Shown here in pieces: positions 46,120-56,379 of a DNA stretch of 64,000 nucleotides (positions within the stretch are counted from its first letter, which is position 1; each line of letters opens with the position of its first letter). Position numbers and translations under genes: made by a program. The DNA lies in NCBI GenBank assembly GCA_030248295.1, contig JASANH010001160.1, positions 1 through 64,000 on the forward strand, read 5' to 3'. This DNA comes from Mesodorylaimus sp. YZB2_4. Lineage: Eukaryota > Nematoda > Enoplea > Dorylaimida > Dorylaimidae. The notes beneath the pieces were generated by a model. It was not told where the DNA came from. It ran no database searches and was given only the letters and a program-made list of their open reading frames with translations.

Positions 46120-47166
46120 CCAAAAGGTATTCTTTTACAAGTTTCAAGGTGAGAGTATGTACATCTTTCGTTAGGGAACTTTGGCTAAAAAAAACCACGG
46201 ATTCAGTCAAAACAAACGTGTCCGGCGCCAGAAAGTCGGCGAGCCGCGCGAAGGAGTCGTCTAGTCAGGACAAAAGCCAGCAACAGGAACTGCGTGCACG
46301 TGAAAAATATGCATTACTGGGGCCGTGTCGCTGCGGGCGGCGGCGAAAAAGAGGAAATTCCTTCAGAAATCCATTGACCCGGCAACATCTGACCCTCCCA
46401 TCAACGGTCTGCTACGAGGCCGTCGAGAAGACAAAGCCGACGCAAATAAATCCTTTCCTGCACGGCGACCTAATCGCGCGTATCGTACGTCCCGCACGGA
46501 GTTCGATAAAGTGCACAAGACAAGATTGACGCAAAGATTAAGATCCCTTTTCTATTCCTAGACTCGCCCCTCCACCTGCTCCTCTTTACAGCAGGCATGA
46601 GAAAACCAAAGTAGACTTGCGAATTCTGCGACCCCTGGTCCACATGCCAGACACACGCTACACTTGGTCCAGCTAGTCTGAATGGTCCGAGCACATCGCT
46701 TTGCAGAGGGGCTCTTGAAAGCAGAGCAGGAAATGTGCAGTTGAAGGTCAGTGTCTTGGTGAGAACGACTAGCTGGACATTAAACATCTGTCATCAGGTC
46801 AGAATAAATGCAGTTTTCGCAACCCATTCCTGAACTGGCAAGTTTTATTATGGGTGTGATGACCGTAAAAGATGTGTTTATTCAAAACACAAGAGGAAAT
46901 ATCAGGAATCACTAACGATCCATGTACTTGACTAGCTGGGTACTTTACACTGTCTTATCCTGCTGATCAAAACCCGCGTTCATACCACAATTTCAAATAC
47001 CTGAATTTCCCGCCCTTTTCGCGACCGCAAGGCGCGGCCTTTACCCTTTATTGAACGGTGCGAGAATGCGTAGCAAATATTGACCCAGCCGCGCGAAGAC
47101 GCCCTCCTTTCTTCCCCACGACAGAGTCTATCCATTCGTGAGCTCGTCGTCCCCCCGCATCGTACT
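46120..47166. other. Region with an unresolved coding-like segment
   Basis: Bases 46190-46560 look coding-like: a Ser/Lys/Arg/Gln-rich frame (KSASRAKESSSQDKSQQQ) runs to about 46330 and a second frame (AAAKKRKFLQKSIDPATS) continues to TAG 46559-46561, but I found no intron joining them. It may be an exon pair of a basic protein or a frameshifted remnant. The rest shows nothing. Confidence 0.3.
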
Positions 47167-47469
47167 ATGGCGAGCTTGGCAGGAGTTCGACTGCCGGAAA
47201 TAATGTGTACAAGTGGTAAGTGAAATGAGCCCTCGAATCTACACTTTTCCCCCATTATTCTTTCCAACTGCTTCTTTTTCAACTAGAATCCTGCCATTGT
47301 TGAGAAAAGTCATCAATATCACAGCGTTTTGAAATTTTAGGAAGACCGCGTATCAAACGGATATTTCCGACCGAAATCCGTGTGTACACTCATGTGCGAA
47401 ACCAGTGGTGAGATAAGGCGTTGTTTTTATGCATATGTTTCTAACATCCATTTTTTCAGGCAAAATTAG
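47167..47469 (+). CDS. Small basic protein of 41 residues in three exons
   Basis: Exons 47167-47215, 47341-47407 and 47460-47469 have GT-AG borders (gtaagt, gtgaga donors; attttag and ttttttcag acceptors) and fit in phase 1 and 2. The protein starts MASLAGVRLPEIMCTSGRPR, continues with IKRIFPTEIRVYTHVRNQWQ and ends in N before TAG. It is basic, without a signal peptide or full membrane helix. An AATAAA follows at 47655-47660 after an A/T-rich 3' UTR. Proteins of this size and charge are often mitochondrial or ribosomal accessory subunits, but I do not recognise it. Two tidy introns in such a short frame argue for a real gene. Confidence 0.5.
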
Positions 47470-47654
47470 GGGTTCGTGGTAACAACCGGCGTACGAACCT
47501 AACCACGAACCCAGTGAATATCAAGCTGCCACATGTATGGGTCTTTTTAAAGGCCCATACATTAAAACAATTTCTACAATTTTTTGTAAATATTGTATAT
47601 ATTTTGTATATTTATGTAAATATTTTTGTAAATTTAATTTTTTTGTAAACTGTA

Positions 47655-47660
47655 AATAAA
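47655..47660 (+). terminator. Putative polyadenylation signal
   Basis: AATAAA in an A/T-rich stretch about 190 bases after the stop of the 41-residue gene. Confidence 0.5.
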
Positions 47661-48987
47661 CTATACTGCAAAATTTTGTTTTTGTCTATTCAACTTTAAA
47701 TTGTAGTTCCGAAATTCACGCGTGGGAAAAAAAATTAAAGCGCCGAAATCAGGAAGGTGACTAAGTAAAACGTAATTCTGATGCCTGATCCTTAATCAAA
47801 GACATCCACTGGCGTCATTAGCTTAGTTTCCGCCCGAAAATTACGTAAGCATGATTCATTTCTAGAAATACTGACTGCATTCTGTTGTGAATCGCTCGCG
47901 TCAGTGCTGTCTTTAATCAATCCTTCAAGTAGGCTCCACCCACAGGAGGAGGGCACTGTAGTAGATTAGCTGAGAACTACCTATCTAGTTTCCATCCATT
48001 TATAGGTGGCAGCCACCCGGCTGGTTCGCTGTCCTGTTGTTTCGTCTTTTCAATTACCAGTGAGCGTGTCAGCCAGGGTTAGCCATTAGGAACTGTCTCT
48101 GATCTTGGCCGCGGCTGGCCAATGAAACGCTTTACTTTCGATTCTGCTGAAGGATTTGATTTGCGCAATTCATAGCGGCTACAGTAGTCGCGGCGCACTT
48201 CTCGCGCAGGCTGCGAACTACTTATGACGTTTCGGCTGTGTGTCGTCGCCTAATTCCATCGCGCAACCTGCCGCTTCTTCCGTTTTTCTTGATTATTTTT
48301 CGTAATATCTGATCCTAATCGATCTTTTTCTTCCGCATCCGACCTACCCCACTGGTCACTGGTTTCTAGAAGATATGTCTGCGCTTTTTCACTCCAGCTC
48401 AGTACAAATGGCAGGTATGAACGCCGCTGAACTAGCGTTATTAGTTGTGCTAAACTACGCAAATAAACTTTAAACAGATGGAAGGACTTGCTGGGGTGTT
48501 AAATTTAATTATGGGGCAGGTCGAACCCAATTATTAGCAATTTCCCCTGAGAAACCACGTTTTGCAGCTAATATGTGGTTTTATGCGCTGCAGCGACACT
48601 AACTTTGTTGTGCAGGCATGAGGTAGCCTATATCCGCACTGCTAGTGAAGTATTGTATGCTGTCATGTATCTGCTACATAATGCATAGCGCACCTATTTG
48701 GTTTATAACACCATTTTATGTTCTAGATGAGTAAGATATCATTCATACCGATATGCGTGGGTGTATACATATAGTATGTCTCTATATTTAAAGGCATACC
48801 TCAAAAAAATTAATTATGCGTACATGTACAATAGCAGCGCATAGGTGACATATTTGCGTCACACTACCCCATATTTGGCTCCATTTGATCTTAGGCATTT
48901 ATAACCAGAAATGCCATTTGGTCATTCTCAAGCCTTGATTTTGAAAAAGCTCCTTCTTATTTTCGCGGTTTGTCACACAATGCAGTT
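47661..48987. other. Intergenic, no clear gene
   Basis: A minus-strand frame at 48250-48462 has an N-terminal hydrophobic/basic part and a charged tail but no ATG start and no known family. The sequence just before 48988 (tttgtcacacaatgcag) resembles a splice acceptor for the zinc-finger gene. Confidence 0.4.
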
Positions 48988-50858
48988 ATGATGCCCTCTT
49001 TAGAAATGGCCACGATTAAGCCTGATGGACAAAGCGATACTTCCGGTTTTCCCCCTGAATCCAAGACCATTCGGGTTCCATTTGCCTTTCTCACCAGCAG
49101 TGATGAAGGCAGCTTAGTAAAGCCCGAATCATACCAAGACTCACCAAGTGAGTCAGATGAGGACGACCAGTTTGCCATCAAATTATCCAAATCACTATTG
49201 GTCCACAAAACCGCCGTTGGAATTTGGTGTTATTCGTGCAAGCAATTCATCCCAGCATCATGGATGAAACTCATCGCGCACTGTGTCAAGCCTCATTCGC
49301 TTGCAACCCCTGAAATTCAATATTTCTGCAAGGAGTGCAAAAGTCAAATCCTTTTCTTTACCTTGATCGATGACCACTTCAAAAACAATCACCCTAACAT
49401 GGAAATCGCTGATAGATTTGTCATTATTTCCTACAGCCAAGTGACCATAAAGCGAGTACTTCGCCAATGTTTTGATCCTGGCGATCGGCACGAGACTACT
49501 GACAACGACGATTCGAGCGAAGATGATGAATTGTCAAAAAACGCAGCAAAACGTCCAAAACTGGAGGTGGGATCTGGCAAGGATCCACCTGATCGTCGAG
49601 GCGGGACACACAACAGAGCAGGCACCATAGCTGGAGACAGTCGTGGTAGTTCTATTGGTCAATACTCCCTTGGTACGACGCCACCTCCACCGCCAGGCGA
49701 TGTAACAACTGACGAATCTCCTTTTTGGAAATATTGGCTCTTACTAAAGCAACGTATTCCCATGAATGGAATGGTGAAATGCTGTATATGCAAGGAGAAT
49801 ATTAAGTTAAAACTAAAAAAGAATGGAAAATACAAGAAACCATACCTTGCCATCCGACATGCTCTCCAGCATCTCGACGATCTGGCAAGTTTTCATTGTC
49901 GTTTTTGCGCAACGAGATTCTCCACCATAAAGGAAATCTCACCACATTATTTGAGCAGCCACAAGGGCAAATTGCCTGCGCAATCATCACCTGTGGACTC
50001 TATCAAAGAAGCCGGTCAAATCACTCATCAGTTGCAGCGGTGTTTCGGTCCACCTCCTGATCACACCAGTGTCCATACTGGGGTTTTAAAGGATCATTCT
50101 TATTGCAAGAATAAACAAAAAAGGTCATTTTTGTAATAATAAGAAGGGCAATTCGTCCCTTATATTCTGCATCTTTTAGGAAAACTCTCCTGAGTAAGTC
50201 AAGTGACGAGAGTGGTGGATCGGACAGCCAAGAGCGAGAGGCTGTGGGGATGGTTGGAAACTGTGTTTCAACTTCCCCTAATTCAGTGTAAGTTGTATTG
50301 ACTTCTTCGTGCAGAGGATGTTTTGGCAGTACTCTCTCTAGGGCACCTGCTGGAGATGGAAACCAGACATCAAAATTCGGTGAGGCCTTGAAAGTAGCAA
50401 CATCGACCTCCAAACCATCTTCTCGGCTAGCTTCAATATTTTCAATGTGCAAAAACGACATCCAGCCCTTTGTAATGGGCAAGTATCTCCATTGTTTCAT
50501 CTGCGCGGATGACTTGGTTGTATGTCGCACTAAGAATGGCAAGTCATACATCCAGTCCAAGGCCGTAGATCAACATTGCATGAGCCATGCTGATTTGCCA
50601 ATTTATGTCTGTCGCCTATGCGACTTTACGGCATCGACCGAAAGCAAGATCCAAACTCATTTGGAGACCCAACATTGTGTAATAACATCTTTTGGTCATC
50701 ACTATATCAATAAACAAGGGGATTACCAAGGAGTACTTATTGAGCAAATGAGGCGCTGTTTTAACCCCGACTTTACTCCAGTTGGAGATACTGCTGGGCT
50801 GGCAAGCGTCGATGTTGCTATCAATAACGTGATAGCGGCAGCTTGTGGACAGAAGTAA
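48988..50858 (+). CDS. Zinc-finger protein with three C2H2-like paired-CxxC repeats
   Basis: Exons 48988-50123, 50180-50287 and 50315-50858 in phase; 595 residues. The protein has an acidic/Ser-rich N terminus and three diverged modules. Module 1: WCYSCKQF, H, YFCKECKSQI, H...NNH, then LRQCFDP. Module 2: KCCICKENI, H...H, FHCRFCATRF, HYLSSH, then LQRCFGP. Module 3: HCFICADDL, H...SH, YVCRLCDFT, H...TQH, then MRRCFNP. Each module thus has two Cys pairs, each with His ligands, plus a closing [Q/R]CF motif. Acidic Ser-rich linkers separate them. Such modules bind DNA or protein; a nuclear role is inferred. The stop at 50856-50858 may be skipped: AA at 50853-50854 followed by gtaagc can splice to an acceptor at 51405, replacing the end with about 11 residues (stop 51437-51439). 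Confidence 0.75.
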
Positions 50859-50951
50859 GCATTTCATTTCTAGTATTAGTGCTCGCAAAGTTAGTCGAGG
50901 GGACACGATAGGAACCAGATCCTGTGAGTCGGTGATGGCAGGCCACAACAC

Positions 50952-51349
50952 TAGCGTTCGTTTGGGATCGCCCCTCCCGAACCCGATCCCGATCCCGATA
51001 AAAAATGGTCGGGATTGAATGTTGTGGAGATGTGTGAAGAAGGGCAAGGGGAGAGGAAGATTCGGAAAGGGAGTGTTCCCGGAGGGTAAGCTGGAAAAAT
51101 TTTGGTGGATGATTGAACTGGTAAAGAGGAAGTGGGGGATTTGTTTGCTAATTGGTGACTAATTCTAGGTCTTTCTGCTTGCATGATTCTGAATGCTATG
51201 ATGAATACTGCGCAAAAAAGTTTTAAGCTCTATATTTGCTGGCTACTTGGGACGGGTTGTAGGTTACCTACATCGAATTAAAAACGAAAAATTAACACTA
51301 TAAAAATCCCGATCCCGATCCCGAAAAAAGTGATCCCGAACGAACGCTA
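50952..51349. mobile_element. GATCCC-type MITE, copy 2 (hAT-like)
   Basis: Ends TAGCGTTCGTTTGGGATC and GATCCCGAACGAACGCTA are inverted repeats; flanking 8-mers are identical (CACAACAC at 50944-50951 and 51350-51357). GATCCC repeats lie inside both ends and the interior shares ggctact..ggttgtaggt with copies 1 and 3. It is 398 bp, just downstream of, or in a 3' intron of, the zinc-finger gene. Confidence 0.9.
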
Positions 51350-51574
51350 CACAACACAGCAGTTACACATAGTTTAAGATTTACCGCTACGCTTCTTTCT
51401 TTTAGCCATGAATCCAGTGAATATGATCACTCCGCCTGAGCCATCTTTCGTATATGCAACTTCCTGCGCAACAGCACAACCATCGGCTCTCCATCTTTTC
51501 ATGGACACCTTATGATTTCAATCATCAAACCATTGATCTTTTGGCACCAATTTCGTTTGTGATCAGCACTCATA

Positions 51575-51840
51575 TATACACACACCACCTAGTCCACCTG
51601 ATCGTCGAGACGGGACATGCAACAGATCGGGTACTACAGCTGGATACAGTTGTAACACGATGATAGTCTGCGTCGCAATGGCAACAACATTGTCAGGTTT
51701 ATGAAGTGTTATGAGTAATTTTGTTTGGCATTTGGGGCACGCTATTTTATAATCGGTGGCAAAGTAGGTTCCATGATGCAGGTCGTAACCTTCGCGCAGC
51801 ATTTCATTCATTAGGATTTTGCATTGCATATTACGTTCGT
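51575..51840. repeat. Possible fragment related to the zinc-finger gene
   Basis: Bases 51590-51650 (ccacctgatcgtcgagacgggacatgcaacagatcggg..agctgga) resemble 49588-49640 of the zinc-finger exon. The minus-strand frame next to it has a CPKC pair. Probably a decayed duplicate. Confidence 0.35.
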
Positions 51841-52219
51841 ATCGTCTGGTTATGAAATGCTTTCAATGACTGCCTGGGCTAGAAAATGACATGCGTAATT
51901 TATATGTTATTGGTTAAATGTGCCGCGACATTTGTTTTTGAGTCATAATGCAAATTAGATCGCTATATAAGCAATTGTATGTTCGGGTTTGGGGTCGGAT
52001 GCCTAATAAGTAAATGGTGAGTAGAACTCGGAAGTCGGCGCTTTAGTAGTGCTGTTACACAGTTGTGATAGTTTTACTGGTTGGTATTCCCCCACACACA
52101 AACACCTACAGAATAATTCATACGCGCAATACATAGAGACATTGTATATAACAAAATACATCATGTGAATATTCTTTGTGCGTGCATTTCAATTGCGGTG
52201 AAACTTCCCATGTTATTTA

Positions 52220-52483
52220 AAGGGTTACGGGAAGCCTGAAAGCCTGAGAAGCCTGAAAAAAGCCTAAAATCCTGGATTCTCTGCCCAAAAAAGCCTTAAT
52301 TTGCGTGCACTATCGCGACCAGCGTCGTCTTCTAGTCCGAATTTTGAACTTAGAAGGTAGATTCGTACGTCGTCCGCGTCAAATATTTATCATCGTTACC
52401 AGAATTTTTGAGTTTTTGGCTTATTAGGAGCCTTAAAAAAGCCTTATTTTAAATTTTTAAAAGTCCGTGGGAACCCTGTATCT
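52220..52483. mobile_element. Short hAT-like MITE with AGCCT repeats
   Basis: The left end AGGGTTACGGGAAGCCTG and right end CGTGGGAACCCT are imperfect inverted repeats; (GA)AGCCT(GA) units repeat inside the left end and GCCTTA units inside the right. Flanking 8-mers TTATTTAA and GTATCTAA agree at 6 of 8 positions. The hAT-like tip pattern (AGGGTTCCC) supports the call, but the copy is degraded. Confidence 0.45.
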
Positions 52484-52774
52484 AAGCCAAGCTATCCATA
52501 ATTTTTACAGTGTACTATGTTAGCTGTCAAAACATGCTGCTCCTATTAAATGTTAATCCAGAAACTGGTCTTTCTGTGGTATAGCTTATCAGTTCTGTGG
52601 TGCACCCGCTTTTGACATCGCACAGAATCGCAGACATTCATTATATATCCTTCAAGAAGACAAAACTGATGGACGACTCCAACCCGACGCCCGTTGAGGG
52701 TTTATGTTTGCCGCCTATAAATCCATGCCGAACTGCTTTATTCAAGACAGTGTCTGCGAACGATACCGTGCACT

Positions 52775-53391
52775 ATGTCACCTGGATTTGTGTTAGCACT
52801 TCTTTTTGGAACACTAAATTTCATCATCTTACTGCCAAGGTCGCAATGATGCCTAGCCTACAAACTCGGATAAAGGACACTGCCTTTTTAGGAATAATGC
52901 TCTCTCTGACAAGTACAAACGTTTTCAAAGTCAACAAAGTCGTGTAGTGTCAGCTGCGGTGAGGGCATGCTAGTTCAATCTGGGTCTAAAATCAGCTGAC
53001 TTGATTATTTCAGGGAATTGATCCACAAAGAAATAAAAAATATTTTGATTATTTTGATAAAGACGTAATCCATTCTGCCTGCTATTGCGTTTTCTGCGAA
53101 TGCGGAAGTTTGGAGTATTCTGGTTTCGTGACAATAATTCATGAAAGGTCGTGTGACACTAATCGAATATACCACGCGCAGCAGAATGTCTACAGCTGCA
53201 CCATGGGCGATAATCCACCACACTGCAAGGAGGCCATTGGCAAGTTCGCAGACTTGGCTTTGTCTATTAACGAAAGAAAATTTTTTAGTAGAAGTGACTG
53301 TGCTTTGTGGTTAGGCATGTGCTATGGATGGTTCCTAGAAGAAGCACTTTTGCAAGGGCATTACATGCCGCTTATTATTAATGAATCATGA
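52775..53391 (+). CDS. Small Cys-rich secreted or type II membrane protein
   Basis: Exons 52775-52839, 52892-52958 and 53014-53391 in phase; 169 residues; introns of 52 and 55 bp. The N terminus MSPGFVLALLFGTLNFIILL is a signal peptide or signal anchor. The rest has about ten cysteines, including ACYCVFCECGS, ERSCDT, VYSCTMGDN, HCKEAIG, DCALWLGMCYGW, suggesting disulphides in an extracellular or ER-lumenal domain. It ends YMPLIINES. The family is not recognised. The frame was found by following splice phases; a longer frame in another phase (52597-52947) covers the first exons and is probably a shadow. Confidence 0.55.
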
Positions 53392-56379
53392 ATTATTTAA
53401 AGTTAATATGAGACATCTGTAGCTTGTTGCGTAAAACTCGTGACAAGCCAGTTCGTTCAGGCAACTATATCCTACTGTGCTGTATGCGTGCGTTCGTTGG
53501 CACCGCTACTGCGCACCACCCATTTGTGCGCGGCCTTATTGCTGCGCCTCACAGTGCGGATCAACACACTTGAAAGTCCATGGATATAGCTGCAGCGAGT
53601 AGGGCGGTGTACAAGTAGTGCGCCATGTACGACATCATGTACAGTACATGTGTGCCCTTGGCTTTGCTCCTAAAGTAATCAGAGCCAGTAAAATATTATT
53701 GGAGTAAGCGATTGCTATGTTAATAACGTCTGGCGTTGCCGATCGTAAGCTTCGAGTCGAGCGGTTAGGTCGCGAGTGGCCATATTATGAGAGTTCTACT
53801 ACAATCCCCACGTCCTGCCAGAATTGGTCAGCGCCGCTGACATAAGGCCAGAAGCGACCTCTTATTTGTCTCATCATCTTACTGTAGTTAAAAGGGGCAG
53901 GCAGCTCATGAATTACTTTAGCTCATATCTCGTACATGTGCACACATTGTGTGTCTCCGCCGAATTTGTTGGGGGCTTGTCGGACAAGATGGGAACATTT
54001 CGCATCAGATCGGATCATGTGAAATACACGTAATTTTTTGAACAAACAATAACGCATTAACATTTTTCGGAAGACCGCCTACAAGGTGGTAAAGTAAAGT
54101 AAAGAAAGTCTAGGCTGCTCATAAATGCATGACTTCAAATTTTTTCATAAAAACGGATATTTTTAGTAAGTTTCCACTCACTAATATTTCTGCCATCCGA
54201 CTTCAAATAATTTGTGAAATCTGAGTCATCCATGTTTTCTCTGATCTCAAACAATAATAATGAGAAGCCATGGTCTGTGTGATTATGAGCAGAAAAAAGA
54301 AACATCAAAGCAGAATATCGATCTCATCTCATTCATTAAACTAGTTACTCTGTAGAGTGGTTGGAGAAAGGCTTGGAAGAGTTTATTGCAAACGCCATCG
54401 GCTTAGAATTTTGGATCAGATAGTTCAGATTGCATCGGATCCAATCCGAATTTTGGGATGGTGATTTTTGGGATTGGATATTTGTTCCGATCTGGCCGCG
54501 ATTCTGGTTTCTTTAGCTTGCCCACGTGTGTAAAACAGCTCGATGGTGGGACCAGTCTTTCTAGTGTTCATGTGTGACATCGCTCGTGTGTTTCGAAACC
54601 TATAACAAAATTATCTGCATCACCCACATCTGACAGAATGATTTATACTCGCTAGCAATGCGCAGCCAGCGTGAGAGGCGGACTCCTAGCTACCTGTAGA
54701 CCATGAGCTGGATCTTCATGTGACCCTCTTCTCATTCGCTCAGTCGAGCTGCTGATATCACACTGAAAAACAGCTTCTTCTCAGCAACTTTCCTAATCAA
54801 CCATGGTTGCTTCTTGCAGTGGCCGAGTATCCTGAGCCGTTGGTACCCAATGTGCGCATTGGATGGTATAAAAGTTTCTCATCTTTCATAGCAGACTTGG
54901 ATGTGATAACCAAAGCTCTCAGAACTGTGTATCAGCTGTCGTACTTGAATTCTCTGCTGCCCCGCCAGCTAGAATGAGTCGAGGCAGGGCTGGTTCACGA
55001 TAAAGTTGCTCGAGGACTGGCCCTCTGCAATCATTGGTGCTCCATGTGAGGAATTAATGAATGGGCGACCAATTGTCAGCTCAATCTAGTTTGCTCTGGT
55101 GATTGAAAACTCATTTTCCTTCGATTTTAGCCGCGTCCGGTATCACTCTGAAATGCTGAAGATTCATTGGCTCTAGTGCGCCGTAAAGCGAGCTCATGGC
55201 CCATGTAACTATATCTAAAAGGCTTCAATTAGCCAACTTTGTTCATAAATGGAATGCATCTGCACTAAAAATAGGTCATAAACAACCACCATTCGGTACT
55301 ATCCAGGCCGATGATTTATAATACTGCTGGTTAGACCAGCTCGTCCGAACACTGTATACCACCCTAGCTACTGCAGTCGAATTTTTCTCTCGCTCTCAAC
55401 ACATCGACATCGTCGCAACCATGGAATTGGGGACGAATCACTGATCGTGAGTTTTCAGAGATGTACGAGGGTTTTGTTTCTTCACAACGTCAGAACAGGC
55501 TGTGCTTGAGCCCTCCTTATTTAGACCGTCTACATCGCCGAGGATATTCTCACCGCCTCTTTCTGACTGTCAGTATCTGCTGGCCAAGTAGTTCCTCTGG
55601 ACTGAAGCTGAATAAGCAAGAATTCGTTGACGCTTTCAAGAACCAACGGCAATGCTGAGAGTGGTAAGTGGCATCCTGCCAAGTCTGCAGTGCAATGCAT
55701 CTTTCCATTCACGGATTGGACTTCATAGAGATCGTGCCCGCTTGAAGGTCGTTAGAGTGTTAAGGCAGCTGCAGCTGTAACAAGCCCCCCGATCACGGCT
55801 ATGCAGTGAGTATTTCCGTACATTCCGCCTCCCCCCCGCGCATTGACCCTGGCGGCAAGTGACGTAGTGCCCGCACCGCGCAATGTCAAAGTCCGACTAC
55901 TGGACTGGTGGGTTGGACGGTTTCTAGCGAAAGACTGAGGCGTTTTTGAGGCAGCTTAAGCAACGTTACAGTAAAAAGTGAGAGTAAAATTTTTGGTGTT
56001 CTGGGAGATGGGAACAATGATATCATAACGCTTGCAAATCTTATGGTGTCGTTACGTTACTGAGCCGCATTGTACACTACCACAACCTGTTACTGAGACA
56101 AAGTACGGTAACAAAAAATTTCTCAGTTTCTTCCTGAAAATTTGATAAAGGCACGCCGCAGTAAAACCTGTTTTCTTTGGGAATAGACACGCCTGCCGCG
56201 CTAAAGAGTAGTCCTCGTGTAATTCCCAAAGAAAACAGATAATAGTCTTCACTGCCCCCGCTTATAGCAAGCACAAACACGTCTCATTGTCCTGTGCACC
56301 TTTCATCCTTTCCTTTCCATCCTCCATTTTCGCGCAGGATAATGAGGAGAAGGGTTAACTTGCTAGACATATGTATGTA
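53392..56379. other. Long intergenic stretch
   Basis: No gene supported over 3 kb. Frames are short and without domains. One perfect inverted repeat (56168-56184 / 56222-56238) is listed separately. Confidence 0.45.
56168..56238. repeat. Perfect 17-bp inverted repeat with 37-base loop
   Basis: CTGTTTTCTTTGGGAAT (56168-56184) and ATTCCCAAAGAAAACAG (56222-56238) are exact complements and would form a stable hairpin in RNA. Function unknown. Confidence 0.85.

Noticed and set aside
48250-48462. Small mitochondrial-like protein on the minus strand
   Set aside because: No ATG, no splice partner, and no recognisable family.
52597-52947. 116-codon frame starting before the Cys-rich gene
   Set aside because: It overlaps exons 1 and 2 of a model with better splice sites and a signal peptide, and shows no domain.
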